Assembly: GCA_006386115.1 (NCBI GenBank)
Contig: VFIW01000067.1
Coordinates: 62,001-126,000, forward strand
Length of the DNA stretch: 64,000 bases
DNA from: Globisporangium splendens
Taxonomy: Eukaryota > Oomycota > Peronosporomycetes > Pythiales > Pythiaceae
Direction of reading: 5' to 3'
Below, in pieces: positions 31,957-44,199 of this stretch; positions within the stretch are counted from its first letter, which is position 1; the number at the start of each line of letters is the position of its first letter. Made by a program: the position numbers and the translations under genes. The notes beneath the pieces were generated by a model. It had not been told where the DNA came from and did no database searches. It saw nothing but the letters and a program-made list of their open reading frames with translations.

Positions 31957-33663
31957 ATGAGCAGCTGGGTCAAGGAGTGCTCGCTACGCGTGCCGTCGTA
32001 CCACGCGACGGGCGGCAAGATCTTCTTCGCGATCGAACTGACGCGTCGCCACACGCGCGCGTCCACGTCCAGCTCTGCGTCATCCATGCGCCAGTCCATC
32101 CAGTCGAATGCGTCGTCCCAGGTAGACCACCGCGTGACGTACCGTTCCTATTCGCAGTTCCGAGAGCTCTGGAAGACTCTGAGCGATCACCAGCAGGCGA
32201 TTCCAGCCAGCCAGCAGCAGCGACAGCGTCGCAATACGATTGACCGCGTGCGTTCCCGATTGGCCATGACCGGCATGCGTGGAGCTGCAAACGGTTGCCG
32301 CTGTGATGGCAACACCCAGTGCCGCTTCGACGGTCTTCGCCACGTGGCGCGCGTGTTCCCGTTCCCGTCGCGATGTCCTCACTTCGTGACGCAGAGCAAG
32401 GCGATGCTGAGCACGCGACGCAAAGCGCTGGAAACGTTTGTCCGAGAAGTGCAGGCGTACTTTGCGACGTTCTCCGACGACGAGTTGCGCGCCGCGACGC
32501 TTGCCAACAGCGAATGCGCAGTGCTGCACACATTTGCTGCCTTTCTCCAAGCCGATGTGCATTTCCCCACAATCACGACGCCGTCGGGAGCGAAGATCCC
32601 GCATCAACCACTCGGACTGCAAGGATGGCGACAGCAGTGCGCCGACCAGATGATGATGAGCGACGACGACGCGCAAGTCCCAGCAGACAGCAGCAGTGCC
32701 TCCAGTCGCTTCAGCCAGCGAACCACATTGTTAACCGAAGCAATCGAGAAGGAGCGTCCATCCATGCGCGCGTCGCTGCCCGTGCTCCAGGTCCAGACCG
32801 TCAAAGTCGAGACAATGTACACGTTCCTGGAAGAGTTCTGCGACCACGTGCTCGCTCAATACGCGCACGATATCGGTGAGCTCTCGTCTCCAAGTCTCAC
32901 GACAGCGCGTCGGTGGGAGATCTGTCTGTACGTCGCGTGCCGCATCGGCCACACGTACGCCGTGCAGCTGCTTTTATTCAACTATGCCGACGCCAACACG
33001 TGCATGGCGGACGGCTCGTCGTGTCTGCACATCGCGGCGCGCATGGGTCACACCGACATAGTCGAGTTGCTGCTCGAGGAAGGCGCCGACGTGAACCAAG
33101 CGAACGACGCGGGCGTGACGCCGCTGATCGCAGCGTGCCGCAACGGCTGCGTCGACGTCGCGACCAAGCTGTTGTGCGCAGGCGCGAGTGTGGCGGCGTG
33201 CAGTTCGCGCGGGACTTTTCCGCTGCACGCGGCCATCGTGTCGCAAAACGTCGAGATCGTACACTTGCTCGTCGTGGATCACGGCGCCGACGTGAACGTG
33301 CGCACCGCGAGCGGCATCACGCCGCTGCACTTCGCTGCGAAACTGGGATCGTTGGAAATCACCGAGTTTCTCCTGCAGCAGAACGCCGACGTCGCGCAGC
33401 GCACGCAGAACGACAGCGACGCCATGATGATCGCAGTCGCGAACGACCATGTGGCCATCTGCGCGCTGCTGCAGCGCTTCGCATCGTTGTCGCGCACCAG
33501 CGGGCGCCACATCAGCGAGTGCGGACGCAGCAGCAACAACAGCGTCAGCGCCAAGGACGACGCCGTGCAGCAGCAGTGCGGCGCCACGCGCGCGGCGCGC
33601 TGCTCGAGCAAGGGTGGCGAGATGGTGCGCATGCACTCGCAGCGTCTGCCGCAGTGCATCTGA
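31957..33663 (+). CDS. PX-ankyrin repeat protein (copy 1)
   Basis: Single exon, 568 residues. An N-terminal PX-type phosphoinositide-binding domain (residues 1-200) shows YRSYSQFRELWKTL, VFPFPSR and STRRKALETFVREVQAYF, with a Ser/Gln-rich insertion. Residues 315-500 are five or six ankyrin repeats (GSSCLHIAARMGHTDIVELL; GVTPLIAACRNGCVDVATKL; GITPLHFAAKLGSLEITEFL). PX domains place proteins on endosomal membranes; cargo or partner is unknown. The start was chosen because MSSWVKECSLRVPSYHATGG lines up with the start of the paralogue at 46290 (MSWLQVYELSVPHYEIKNGK). The C-terminus is basic and Ser-rich. Confidence 0.85.
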   Translation: MSSWVKECSLRVPSYHATGGKIFFAIELTRRHTRASTSSSASSMRQSIQSNASSQVDHRVTYRSYSQFRELWKTLSDHQQAIPASQQQRQRRNTIDRVRSRLAMTGMRGAANGCRCDGNTQCRFDGLRHVARVFPFPSRCPHFVTQSKAMLSTRRKALETFVREVQAYFATFSDDELRAATLANSECAVLHTFAAFLQADVHFPTITTPSGAKIPHQPLGLQGWRQQCADQMMMSDDDAQVPADSSSASSRFSQRTTLLTEAIEKERPSMRASLPVLQVQTVKVETMYTFLEEFCDHVLAQYAHDIGELSSPSLTTARRWEICLYVACRIGHTYAVQLLLFNYADANTCMADGSSCLHIAARMGHTDIVELLLEEGADVNQANDAGVTPLIAACRNGCVDVATKLLCAGASVAACSSRGTFPLHAAIVSQNVEIVHLLVVDHGADVNVRTASGITPLHFAAKLGSLEITEFLLQQNADVAQRTQNDSDAMMIAVANDHVAICALLQRFASLSRTSGRHISECGRSSNNSVSAKDDAVQQQCGATRAARCSSKGGEMVRMHSQRLPQCI

Positions 33664-34158
33664 TTGAGTCAGCTGGTTTTCCGCTCAAGTCGGAGCAAAG
33701 GCGAAGACAGCCTAGCATAAATTAATAGAGGAATAGAAACGTGTCATTGACTAAGAAATTGTTGGCTAACAGAACGCTTTCTTGTGTTTATCAGATGCTT
33801 CAAGTGTAGTTATTGGATGGGATATGGCAGCTGAGTATGCGAAATGCATCAGCTGCGTCCTCTTTGAAGATGGGCGTCGACTTAATATCATCTTAGATCA
33901 ACAGAATCAACTAAGTCATCGTCACACCGAACAGCCTTCTACTGCAACAAAGCAGGCGCCCCACTTCGCACCTTTATGTCGACGGCAAGTTGCGCTTCAG
34001 CTCGCCAACAGTGCCACTTAGCGGGTTTTACAACAGACGCCAGTAAGACAACAGTGAGAGTGCAAAGGGTTGTCGACTTACTCGACACCCACCACGCTCT
34101 TTGTTTAAATATCATTCCCAATCATCGTCCTCTGCAACAGGCGAAGAGCTACGTGGAG
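33664..34158. other. Gap between PX-ankyrin and mannosidase genes
   Basis: AT-richer DNA expected to hold the PX-ankyrin 3' end and the mannosidase promoter. The frame in front of the mannosidase ATG is open from 33976 but shows no domain. Nothing else is visible. Confidence 0.4.
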
Positions 34159-36135
34159 ATGCTGCTGCCGTCGTTCTCGTCCGCGACGCCCCCGAAGCTC
34201 GCGGCGGCGGGCAGGCGGCCGCTCCTGTCTCTGCGGCGCGCGCTCGTGCTCGTGCTTGGCGTCGTGCTCTGCCTCTTCCTCTGGCTGCAGTACACGCTGT
34301 TCACGACCAACTTTGGCGCGCTGGATGCTGCCGTCGAGCGCACGCCAAAGAGCGCCACGGCCATCATGCACGACAGCAACAGCAAGCCCGCGCTCGTCAC
34401 TGCGACACCATCGCCTGCACCAGACACGAAGAAGAAGCATGGACTGCGCCATGAGCGCGAGAAGCCGTCGTTCGGCTTCGACACGCTCAACAGGATGCCA
34501 CCATCGGACCTGCAGCAGCCGCAGCGCCACTACGACAAACCCCTGCGGTCGTCGGCACCACGCACACCTGCGCCACCAATTGTACCAGTGTCTCCGGAGG
34601 AACAGGCAAAGCGCCCACTGGCTGTGAAGAGCGCGATGCAGTTTGCGTGGAAAAACTACGAGAAGATCGCGTTTGGCGCTGACGAAGTGGATCCAAAGTA
34701 CGGCTTGCGCCGCGAAGACGTCTGGGGAGCGATCGCGTGCTCGCTCGTCGATGGCATGGACACGTTGTGGATCATGGGCATGAAGGACGAGTTTGCGCGC
34801 GCGAGAGAGTACGTCGCGACATCGCTCCGCTTCGACCATTTGGGGAAGGACCGCAAGAAGATCTCGGTCTTTGAGACCATCATCCGCGAAGTCGGTGGTC
34901 TGTTGAGTGCGTTTTCGCTCTCGCAAGACGACGTGTTCAAGGACAAAGCCAGAGAGCTCATGGACCTGCTGACACCGGCGTTCTGTGAGGAAGAAGGCGT
35001 GTTCTACACGCTCTTCAATCCGCACACGAAAGAGCGCACGTTCGCGTCCTGGGCGGGCTACAAGTACGCTGTTGTGCTGCTTTGTTGTTGTGATGCATCT
35101 AATGAACCGAGCTGGTGTTGTTGTGTGTCTGTAGAGCGCATATTGCGGACATTGGGACGCTGCAATTGGAGACCCGGTACCTTTCCGACATCACTGGTGA
35201 CCCCAAGTACGCCAAGATGGTACGGTCTCAATAAAAAGTTGGACTGTTCTCGTATTCTCTCTAGCCAAACTGACCGTCACGGTCTCTCTTCACCACTCTA
35301 GGGCGATGCATTCTACGAGATTCTGCAGCGCGAAGGCTCGTACCTGAACACGGGGCTGTTTCCCGTGCACTTTGACGCGCACAACGGCAAGTTCCACACG
35401 AAGTCGAGCGTCACGTTTGGCGCGTTGGGCGACTCGTTCTACGAGTACCTGATCAAAGTGTACATTTACAGCGGGAAGCGCGACGACGACGCGTATCTGC
35501 GGAAACTTTACGATGACGCCGTCGATGGTCTCGAGAAGCACCTGCTCGTGTATTCGAAAGAGGACGATCTGTATTATTTGCAGGAGCTCAAGCTCCCCAG
35601 CATGTCGGGTGTGCACCGCATGGACCACTTGCTCTGTTTTGTTCCGGGCATGCTCGCATTGGGCACGATGGCCGAGACCAAAGACACCGCGAAGAACGCT
35701 CGGCATCTGGACATTGCGAAGAAGCTCATGGAGACGTGCTACCAGATGTACCGGCGACAGCCCACGGGGTTGTCCCCCGACATCGTGAGCTTCCCCCACA
35801 TGCTCGTGCGCGATGGCAAGTACCGACTGCGACCTGAGACCATCGAGAGTCTCTTTTACCTGTACCGCATCACGAAGGACGTCAAGTATCGCGAGTATGG
35901 ATGGAAGATCTTCCAGGCGATCGAGACGCACGCGAAGCTCAAATACGGCTACGGCGCCATCAAAGACGTCACGGAGCTGCCTGCGCGCAACGACAACAAG
36001 ATGGAGAGCTTCTTTTTAGCCGAGACGTTGAAATACCTGTACCTGCTGCAAGCCCCCGACGACCTCATCCCGCTGGACGAGTACGTGTTCAACACGGAAG
36101 CGCATCCGATCCGCATTCGCAAACGCAAAGCATAG
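34159..36135 (+). CDS. GH47 class I alpha-1,2-mannosidase
   Basis: Trims mannose from N-glycans in the ER/Golgi. Three exons (34159-35063, 35135-35219, 35302-36135) join in phase to 607 residues. A short basic N-terminus and one membrane helix (ALVLVLGVVLCLFLWLQYTL) make it a type II membrane protein; a Pro-rich stem follows to about residue 150. The catalytic domain has WGAIACSLVDGMDTLWIMGM, FETIIREVGGLLSAFSLS, MDHLLCFVPGMLALG, LRPETIESLFYLYRIT, and C-terminal MESFFLAETLKYLYLL then FNTEAHP, all GH47 hallmarks. Donors are GTACGC and GTACGG. Confidence 0.94.
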
Positions 36136-36466
36136 TGAGGAAGGGTAGTTTTGGAATAGACACACGGAACTTATAGGAAACACACACAATGCGCAGCACA
36201 CATATGCACAATTAAATGCATGTGCACCTGGTCATGAAGAGCAGCTTCGTTAGCAAGGCTTTGCATGCAAAAAAAGGGATTTGTTGAGTGTTTTTCTTCA
36301 TCATGGGACGACACTTTTATCGCTCTGCTTCAAGCTGCAAATGCCTCTACGCTGCTGTTCGCTGCTTTGCGACCTTGACGATCCGCTTGTCCCCACACGC
36401 GCATAAATCTTTCGTTCATTTCCTTTGTGCGTGTACGGGTGTAAATGGAATGCCACCAGCATTTGC
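36136..36466. other. Convergent 3' gap
   Basis: 331 bp between the stops of the convergent mannosidase and RPN8 genes. Short direct repeats such as ACACACA occur; no gene is supported. Confidence 0.4.
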
Positions 36467-37696
36467 TTATGGTGCTTTGCTGTCTTTCTTTTCTTTGTTG
36501 TTCTTGGTGTCGGCGGTAGGCGCCGCGCTATTTGCGACGGCGTCCTTCTTCTCGTCCTTCTTCTCAGCAAAGCCGAGCTCCTCGAGCTCCTTGTACTTGA
36601 TCTTGTTGTTCACGAGGTTGTGCAATGCAATCGTGCATCGGATCAGCGACGATAAATAGATCACCTGTTGCACATTTTAAGACAGCATAAACGCTGAGTC
36701 ACCACATTCAGCACATACACCCACACCCATATGAACCACTCACAAAGTGCATGTCGTTGGTCTTGACAAACATGGAGCGCACGAGCGAGTCGACGTTCAG
36801 GTTCGGCAGCAGGTTGAAGATCGTCTGCATGTTGTAGATGATCTGGTGGTTGGGCGGCAGTCTGCCCGCGACGACGTTCTCCAGGTACGTCTTCATCTCC
36901 TCCAGGCGCTCCTTCAGACCCGCGAGCGCCGTCATCTTGTGTTTCACCTGGCCTGCGAGCGAGCTCACCGACGGATCGTTGATGTCGCGCAGCAGGTGCT
37001 CCACACCAACTTCCTCAGCCTCGTACGCACCGATCGTCGACTTGATGTGCTTGAAAATGCGCTTGATTGCCTTGCCATCCTGCTCAAATGCACGCACACA
37101 GAGGCTTCTATCAGGACAGACGCCTCCAAATGTCATATTGCAGCATAGACAGCGTACCTCTTCGACTTCTTCAATGGATCCGTACGCGGTCGTTGGCAGC
37201 CCCTCGACGTTCGGACGCACGTCACAGATCACGAGCACCGGGTTCGGACAGTAGCGACGAAAGAGCTCGTCGATCTCAAGGTCGGGCTTGCGGATCTTCG
37301 GACCCGTGCTGTAAAACCCCACAATGCGCTCCTTGGCTGCATACACACACATTGTCAGCATAATGCCGTTCACACACAGACGCATATACGTGCCATTTAC
37401 GCACCGTTGATCTTCTTGAACATCTGGTACATGTTCTCGAGAAAGTCGTGGTCGAGGTACCAGATGCCCGGGTTGCGCAGGTCCTCGTCAAAGGGCACGG
37501 CGAACGAGTTGGTGATGTCGCACTTGCCCTGGAACGTCGAACCGAGCAGCACGCCAACGACGCGCTTGCTCGTGTCCTTGGCCACGCGGTTGTAGTGATC
37601 CACGATGCTCAGCAGCACCAGCGGGTGCGTCACCACCTCCTCCGGGAGCTTCACGTCCGACGCGCCCGCCACGAGCTTCACCTGCACGTCCGCCAT
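36467..37696 (-). CDS. RPN8: 26S proteasome non-ATPase subunit RPN8 (PSMD7)
   Basis: Lid subunit partnering the deubiquitinase RPN11. Four exons (37696-37405, 37336-37158, 37079-36744, 36664-36467) give 334 residues in phase. The MPN domain (residues 8-150) reads [37 protein letters not shown], and [20 protein letters not shown]; the JAMM metal motif (HxHP...SxxD) is absent, as expected for RPN8 and unlike RPN11. Helical C-terminal signatures [20 protein letters not shown] and [19 protein letters not shown] are present. The last 40 residues are Lys-rich, a family trait. Confidence 0.95.
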
Positions 37697-37936
37697 GTTT
37701 GCTGTGTTCTTCCTATTGCGTTGGCTCGAAATCTTTATGCAGTTCAATTCTCCCCCCTCACTGTTTAGATCGCAAAAGTAACAAACGACTTCGCTGTTAC
37801 TTTTGAGGACATGACGTGGCCCACATGAATAGTCAGTACTGATTTACATTATTTGATGGTTACGAAGTAAAAATCAGATCCGAAAAGAATCAGAATGAAG
37901 AATCAGAGAGCAAGATTGAAATCAGCAAAGGCTCAA

Positions 37937-40900
37937 TCAATTGTTGGCTGTGCTGTTGGAAGCCGAAGAAGCCGATGCTGCGAGGTGATTGTTGCCGTGC
38001 GCTCCGTGGCCGCTGCTGTGCGCCTTCTTGTGTAGCACTCTGCTGCGACTGGACGCTTTGATCGCGTCGTGCGTGATGTGGTCGGGTAGTTCGGATCTGT
38101 TCGTGGTGTTCCCAGCAGCGAGAGAAGATGACAGTGATGGAATTGGAAAGGAGATTGCAGGGACGGATCCGCGACCAAACCCTCCTCTGTCACGCTTGTC
38201 GGTGTCCACGGTGCTGTTGCTGTTGTGCGGCTGCTTTTTCGACTGTTTGCCGTTCTTTGTGAGCAACTTGTCGTCCCCCCTAGACGTATACCCTCGACGG
38301 AGAATAATTGGCATCTGGATCGCCTCGCCCGCCTTCAATCTGAGAAACAGTGAGGTATTCCAACAACGACACAGTTAATCAACATCCATGCATGAAGTCC
38401 AAATTCGAATGCGAAGGTGCAGCTTACTGCATCAATCATCAGCCCTGCGCGGTCTTGGCAGATTTGGAGCAGCGCTGCAATGTCATTTGGCTCGAGCGAC
38501 TCGAACTCGGACGACAAGCTGCTCTCGCCGTCGAACCCGAGCGGTGGAGGCCACAACCGTGTCGCTGGGATCGCGTTCTCTGACGGATTGCGACACGAAG
38601 TGGTGCCAATGAGTTTGACGATACGCAAAGCACCCGCGACCACTTCCTTGGACGTTGTTAGCAGGCTGTTTTGTGTCCGCTCAACCCGCGCCAGCTCGAC
38701 TTCTGCGATGTGCAGCTTTTCTTCCAGTACCCGTGGATCGTCCGAGGCTGCGACCGCGTTTGACACTTCCAACGAATGCAGCTGCTGCTCGAGCTCGGCC
38801 TGATGCAGCTTGATTTGCTTCAGTCGCGCTTCGTAGATCTTGGGCTGATCTTCAAAGCTCTGGTTCAGCTCGTCACGACTCACAAATTTCTGCAGAATCA
38901 ACTCGAGTTTTGAGAATCCCGTGGCTTTTTGGATGTTTTCGCACATCGATTCACATTGCTGGAGCGCGACCTTCGCTACCAGTGATCGCGTTGTCACACT
39001 CGTCACCAGCTCCGACGAAGAAGCATCGTGCTGCTCCAAGGACTCTCCAGTACCCTTAAAGCTTGCGTTTCGCGCGCCATCGATCATCTCCAGACGACGC
39101 TGGTAGAGTTTGTCCGTGGAGGCTTGGTCGTGGACCAGTTTCTCCCGCGCGTGTTCCAGCTTCTCCACGACAGCACTCAGCAGCTTTTTGTTTTTATCAA
39201 TGACCTTGCGCAACACCGGCAATTCGACAGTCTGCAAGTGCGTCTTCTTGAGATCAAGCACTTTTTTCTCCTCCGTGAGATCCTTCAGCTTCATCTGCAG
39301 CAGCTTGAGCTCTTTCTTCATTGTCTCAAAGTGCGACGGATCACACGCTGGAAACACCTCACAGCCTCGGATCAGCTTGCGGTGGTTCTTCTCCTGCTTG
39401 TCGATGTTGACCATCATCTGCTCGATTTTCTCCATGCGCGAACTCATCTCGTCAGCCGCGTGCTTGGCCATGTCGCACTCGCGTATCGACAGCTCGTACC
39501 GCTTCTTCGTCTCCTTGATCTTGGCTTTGATCATCTGCAAGTGCGATTGCTTCTTGTGCGCCTCCAGCTTCATGCTATCGTACAGCGTCTGCAATTTGAG
39601 CACGACTTGGTAATTGTACGATTTCTTGAGATCCCACTCCGACTGCGGGTAGTCCTGGAAATGCGCAGGCAGTCCAAACGCCGTCGAGAGCGACGACGAC
39701 GTGTCGCTCACGTTCAGATGTTCCAAGACGAGGTCTTTGGTCGCGAGACTCGGCTTCGACATTGTTCCAGGCACCGACGACAGCTCGAGTTGAGGTTCGT
39801 TGGTACCAGAAGGATCCCCGCCTGCCACCGTGCCAGAACCACTCGAGACAGTCGTGAGAAAGGTTGGTGCTCCTCCTCCATCTCCTGCTTGGATCTGCTC
39901 CGGCACGGACGCCAACGGGAGCGACGCATTCGCTATGGCCGAGGGCAACTTGCGAATCGATGAGGACAAGACGTTCTTGACTGCGGCGTACGTGGTTTTC
40001 TTTCGAAATAGGTTTTCTGGAGAGATGATGTCCTGCGTCTTCGTCGTCGGTGATGGTGACAGTACACTCGAGTTTTGCATCGCACAGATCTTGGACGGGC
40101 TCAGAGCACCTTTCCTTTTTTGCGCCATCGGAGCTCCCGACGATGTATCTGCGTCGAACATGCTTTTCTTGACATCCCAAAAGCGCGCATCAAAGTGAAT
40201 GGCCAACCGCGTCGCACTGGAATGCAGCGGTGCGAGCGACGACGCAGTTCCATTGACGCTATGGCGCGGATCTCCACCTTCGCGGCGCTGCTCTTCGTCT
40301 GCTGCTTCGGTCACCGCGTCCGATGATGACGAGTGAGAAGATGACTCGTGGACGGGTCCACCAGATCCTCCTGCATTGAATGTAGTCACGCCGAGTGAAC
40401 TGAGCGTTTGCTGATTATTGCCGCTGCTGGAACCGCTGCTGCCGTTGATCACGTTGTTACCACGCACGAATGGTTCGCGAATGACAATCTCCTTTCCGAG
40501 TGCAAGCCATGGAAATTGAATCCAGATCCACCGCTGGTAAAAGAAAAACCAGTTGTCCGCGCCTTCCTTCTCTTTCAAACTCAACGATGACGACGAAGTA
40601 CTTCCTTGAGAGCTACTGGCAGCGAGCAAAGTGCTGCCAGTACTGGTGCTGGAGTTTGTGAGCCCCTGACCCAGTGTTGAAAATGATTCCAAGGCCGTCA
40701 GCAGAGCCGATGCCTCGGTGGCTGCGGGTGCTGCCAAAGATAATCCGCTGGAGGTGGCAGTGGACGTCGCCGCGGTCTTGGCCGACGAATTGGACGAGTG
40801 TTTCACGTGCGGGAGATCCTCGATGAACGTGAAGCCGTCGTGGAAGAGCTTTTTCAAATCAAACGGTGCGTAGTTGAACGACGGGAGATATCCTTGGTAA

Positions 40901-43698
40901 AACAGCGAGAACTCGTACATGAACTTCGTCAAGAGCTGCACGATCGGCGTGAACACTTTGGTCGGCGGCCGTGCGTTTTTGTACCATTCCTCGACGCTTT
41001 TGCCGTACTCCTTGACGATGTCAAACGGTACGGCGTACACACGCGGGTCGGTCGAGGATGTTGCGGGCTTGTCGGACGGATTGTTGTAGATCAGCAAGGG
41101 ACCGTCCGTGAGCGTTTTCCAGTACCCAAAGAGCTCGTTCTTGTAATTCGCAGTGTACAGCAACTGGAACATCGGCAGGTTCACGAGCACGTTGCGCAGT
41201 GCGTCCCACTGGCAGCATCGCTTCAAGTGCCACGGGAGCTCCTCGACGCGGCGGAATGTCGTCGGGTGGATGCGGAAGAAGCGGATCATCCACTGGTGGT
41301 ACTTTTGCTCGATGCGCTTGCTTCCGATGTACCGCCACCAGACGACTTCGCGCAGGATCTCTTTGCAGATCGGCAGCACAATTACGTCTTGCAAGAACAG
41401 AATGCCGAGTGGCTTCATCGCACGAAGCAGCATTTTCCACTGGTCCTCCGAGAACCCCGTGAGGCTCTCGTGATCCACGTTTTCCACGCTGCCGAAGGGT
41501 GCCTTGAGGTGCAGCTGATTCGTTTCCTTGGCAGCGTTGCGCTCTTCGGTCACGATCGCGTTCAAGACGAACCGCAACTCGTTTGTGAGCAACCCGTGGC
41601 GACACACGTAGAGCAGGCAAAGTGCTCGGCGCAGCAGCGGCTCCAATGGAGCGACGACGCGTCCTCCAGTGAGGTATGCAGGCAAACCACTACATTTCCC
41701 ACCCCCTGAGGCTGTGTTTGCCGTTGACTGTGGAACGCGCATAGTTTGAGAGTGGTAAATTGGCACCGCACCAGATTTTCCTGGATGCATGCAATTCAAG
41801 CGCATGACTGCGCTTCCAGCTTGTGCTGCAGGGGTTGCTGGCACATTCAGGCGTGCTGGGAGAGTGCTGGTATTGGGTTGTCCATGTCCAAAAGCCAGTC
41901 GATCGTCCAGGCTGGTGTGGTGGTGAGTGCTGCCACCACTATTATCGTGGCGAAGTGTCGGGACAAACACTTCCTTCATTTCGTGGACACTTTCCGTGCG
42001 CGTTGACGGTTCGGGCGACACGCCATCGTCACTGGTACTCATCGTCGTCAAGGGCGACGACGATCTGCGGTACTGCATCCCGTCGTACCGGAGCTCGATC
42101 ACCGATGACGTCGTGACCGTTTTGTTCTCCGATGAGAACGCGGGGGTGATGCTTGGAATGCGCGAGTCGTGGTAGTCGAACTCCTGAAGGCGCTGGTTGC
42201 TTGCTGCTCGTCCTGGTGTAGTTGCGAGCCGATTGCTGGCATCACCTGAGCCACTTTTCACGTCGGTAGACCACGAAGTCTTTTCTACCATCGTGTCGGA
42301 GGTTTTCCGACAGAGTGGGACAATATGCTGCGCCTCGTAGGCTGCTGTGTTGAAATTGTTCTTGACGAGAAACTGGTTGGCGTCAGCAGTTCCTTGCGGA
42401 TCAGGCGCAAAACCCGTTTCCATGCTGCGGAGGATTGCTTCCATGAGCTGACCGTTGCTCTCGGCGCTGAACCAGTGCTCAAATACGACGTGAATATTAA
42501 AGCCTTCGTCGACCGCCCAGGCCATGGACGCGAGAGAGAGTTTGAGGAAATGTGGGTTCGCACTCATTGGCACCGATGCGAGTGCCTTTTGCTGGATCTC
42601 AAAGAGCTGCAACCCAAGGACCTCGCTGTGAGGAGTGGGATGCGTGGTGCCATTGGCGGCATCCAGGAGACCCGAGCGCTCTGATGCGCTGTGGGTTGGG
42701 TGGTATTGTTGCACAAACTTCTTCACGACGCGACGGCGATCGTCTTCTGCGAGCGGCGGGACATGTACCGAAATCCAATTTCGGCGATTCGCTTCCAGCT
42801 ACAGGGCATGGAGGAGCAAACAGCAACATCCACACGCACATGTGAGTGTCTCGGATGGTGTGCTGTCAGATAGAGTTTGTTACGAGCGTACCTTGATGCG
42901 CTCAATCATCTGCGCGTTCAGGTTCGCTTTCTCGAGGTGCTCACTGCTCACGACGTCTATTGAGTGGTTTCCGCCTCCGCCGCGTGGAGTCAAGAACGTC
43001 GTCGTCGGGTAGTTGATCGTACCAGAAAAGATGATGCGCACATTGGGTGGAAACGCGAGCGGCACCCACTTCAATATACTTTCGCCGTCGTTTGTGCGCA
43101 ACCGCTGCAGTCCGTCGATGACCAAGATCACGCAACTTTTTTTTGACGCGGCCTCGAGGAATCGCGGGAATTGCCAGCTCAAGCGCTCTTCGACGTCTGG
43201 GATCTCCTTGTTGAGCTCGAAGTACTCTTTGATCTCGCGGAGAATCCGCTCCAGCAGGTTCGACACGTAGCACGATTGCCTCGAGCACCCAACGACATGG
43301 TAGAAGATGAACTCGGGGTACGATGTTTGCCAGTTTTGAAACATTTTCTTGCGCCGTACGAGCCAATTCGCGAAGAAAGTGCTCTTACCGACACCACTTT
43401 CGCCTAAAAAGATGATCGGACCTTTGGGGCGGTGCATCGCGTCGACATCGCAGAACTCGTCGAGCTCGCGGGTCAACCGCGTGTTCTCGTGGTACACAAA
43501 GCTGCTGGTCTTCTGACGACTGCGCATAAAACCATGGTGGAATGCGCTCTCCAGGTACGAGATCGAGTCCCAGCACTCGGCGCCACCAACTACCGCTGCT
43601 GCACTCGCCGCATTGGCACTGCCGCTCGAGGTCGTGCTTGGTGCTGCTGGCATTGCTCCTCCACCAGTTGAGCCACTTTGGTGTCGCGAGTCGGGCAT
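37937..43698 (-). CDS. Nephrocystin-3-like P-loop NTPase with coiled-coil tail
   Basis: Exons 43698-42892 and 42798-38428 join in phase; two last exons are possible. With acceptor TTTCTCAG the protein ends after 19 residues at 38280 (1,745 residues). With an AAG acceptor 7 nt later, a Ser/Asn/His-rich tail runs to 37937 (1,857). Residues 45-260 form a NACHT/STAND-type NTPase: Walker A GESGVGKST, sensor-like YHVVGCSRQSCYVSNLLERI, Walker B CVILVIDGLQRL, then PPNVRIIFSG; this order and the VGCS block are those of nephrocystin-3, a ciliary protein. A helical region with WHLKRCCQWDALRNVLVNLP follows. Residues 1,200-1,380 are coiled coil. The TPR array of animal NPHP3 is missing, and long Ser/Thr/Gly-rich inserts separate the parts. 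Confidence 0.72.
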
Positions 43699-44199
43699 GA
43701 TGGACCTTCCTACGAGTTTCACTGAGTGCGGACGTCTACAGCAAGCTGCTCAACGAATCAGCTTTCCACCGCAAAAACTGAAATGCATCAAATAACGGAT
43801 TCCCATATCTTTTTTCGGTCAAAGGCATGACAGCGAGATTTCTGATGCAAAGCTGAAGGCAACGTCAGGTGTGTAGTCTGCCAATGTACTTCTTTGATTA
43901 AATGTTACGAAGTCTATGTAGTTGAACTGACATTGCTAAACAATCCTGTCCTGTCTGTGGATAAACAGAGCGACAACTACACGGAGAAACACAACCTGCG
44001 CTGCCCTGAAACGTGAGTTCGCGTGATGCTACCCCTGACCATTCTCGTGCTGGAACGCAGTGCGCTTACTGCGATGCTGTGTCTTGCGGCGAAAATCGTT
44101 TGACAGGACGGTGAAGCTGAAGATTTTGTCTCGAGGTGCACGTGATATTGCCAGTGCTTCGTTCAAACTGAAGTTGAAACGGATGGACCCAGAGCGTCA
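43699..44199. other. Gap between two minus-strand genes
   Basis: About 500 bp upstream of the nephrocystin-3-like gene and downstream of the second PX-ankyrin gene. No open frame or motif of note. Confidence 0.4.

Noticed and set aside
35290..35931. Long minus-strand frame across the mannosidase gene
   Set aside because: Shadow of GH47 coding sequence caused by high GC third positions.
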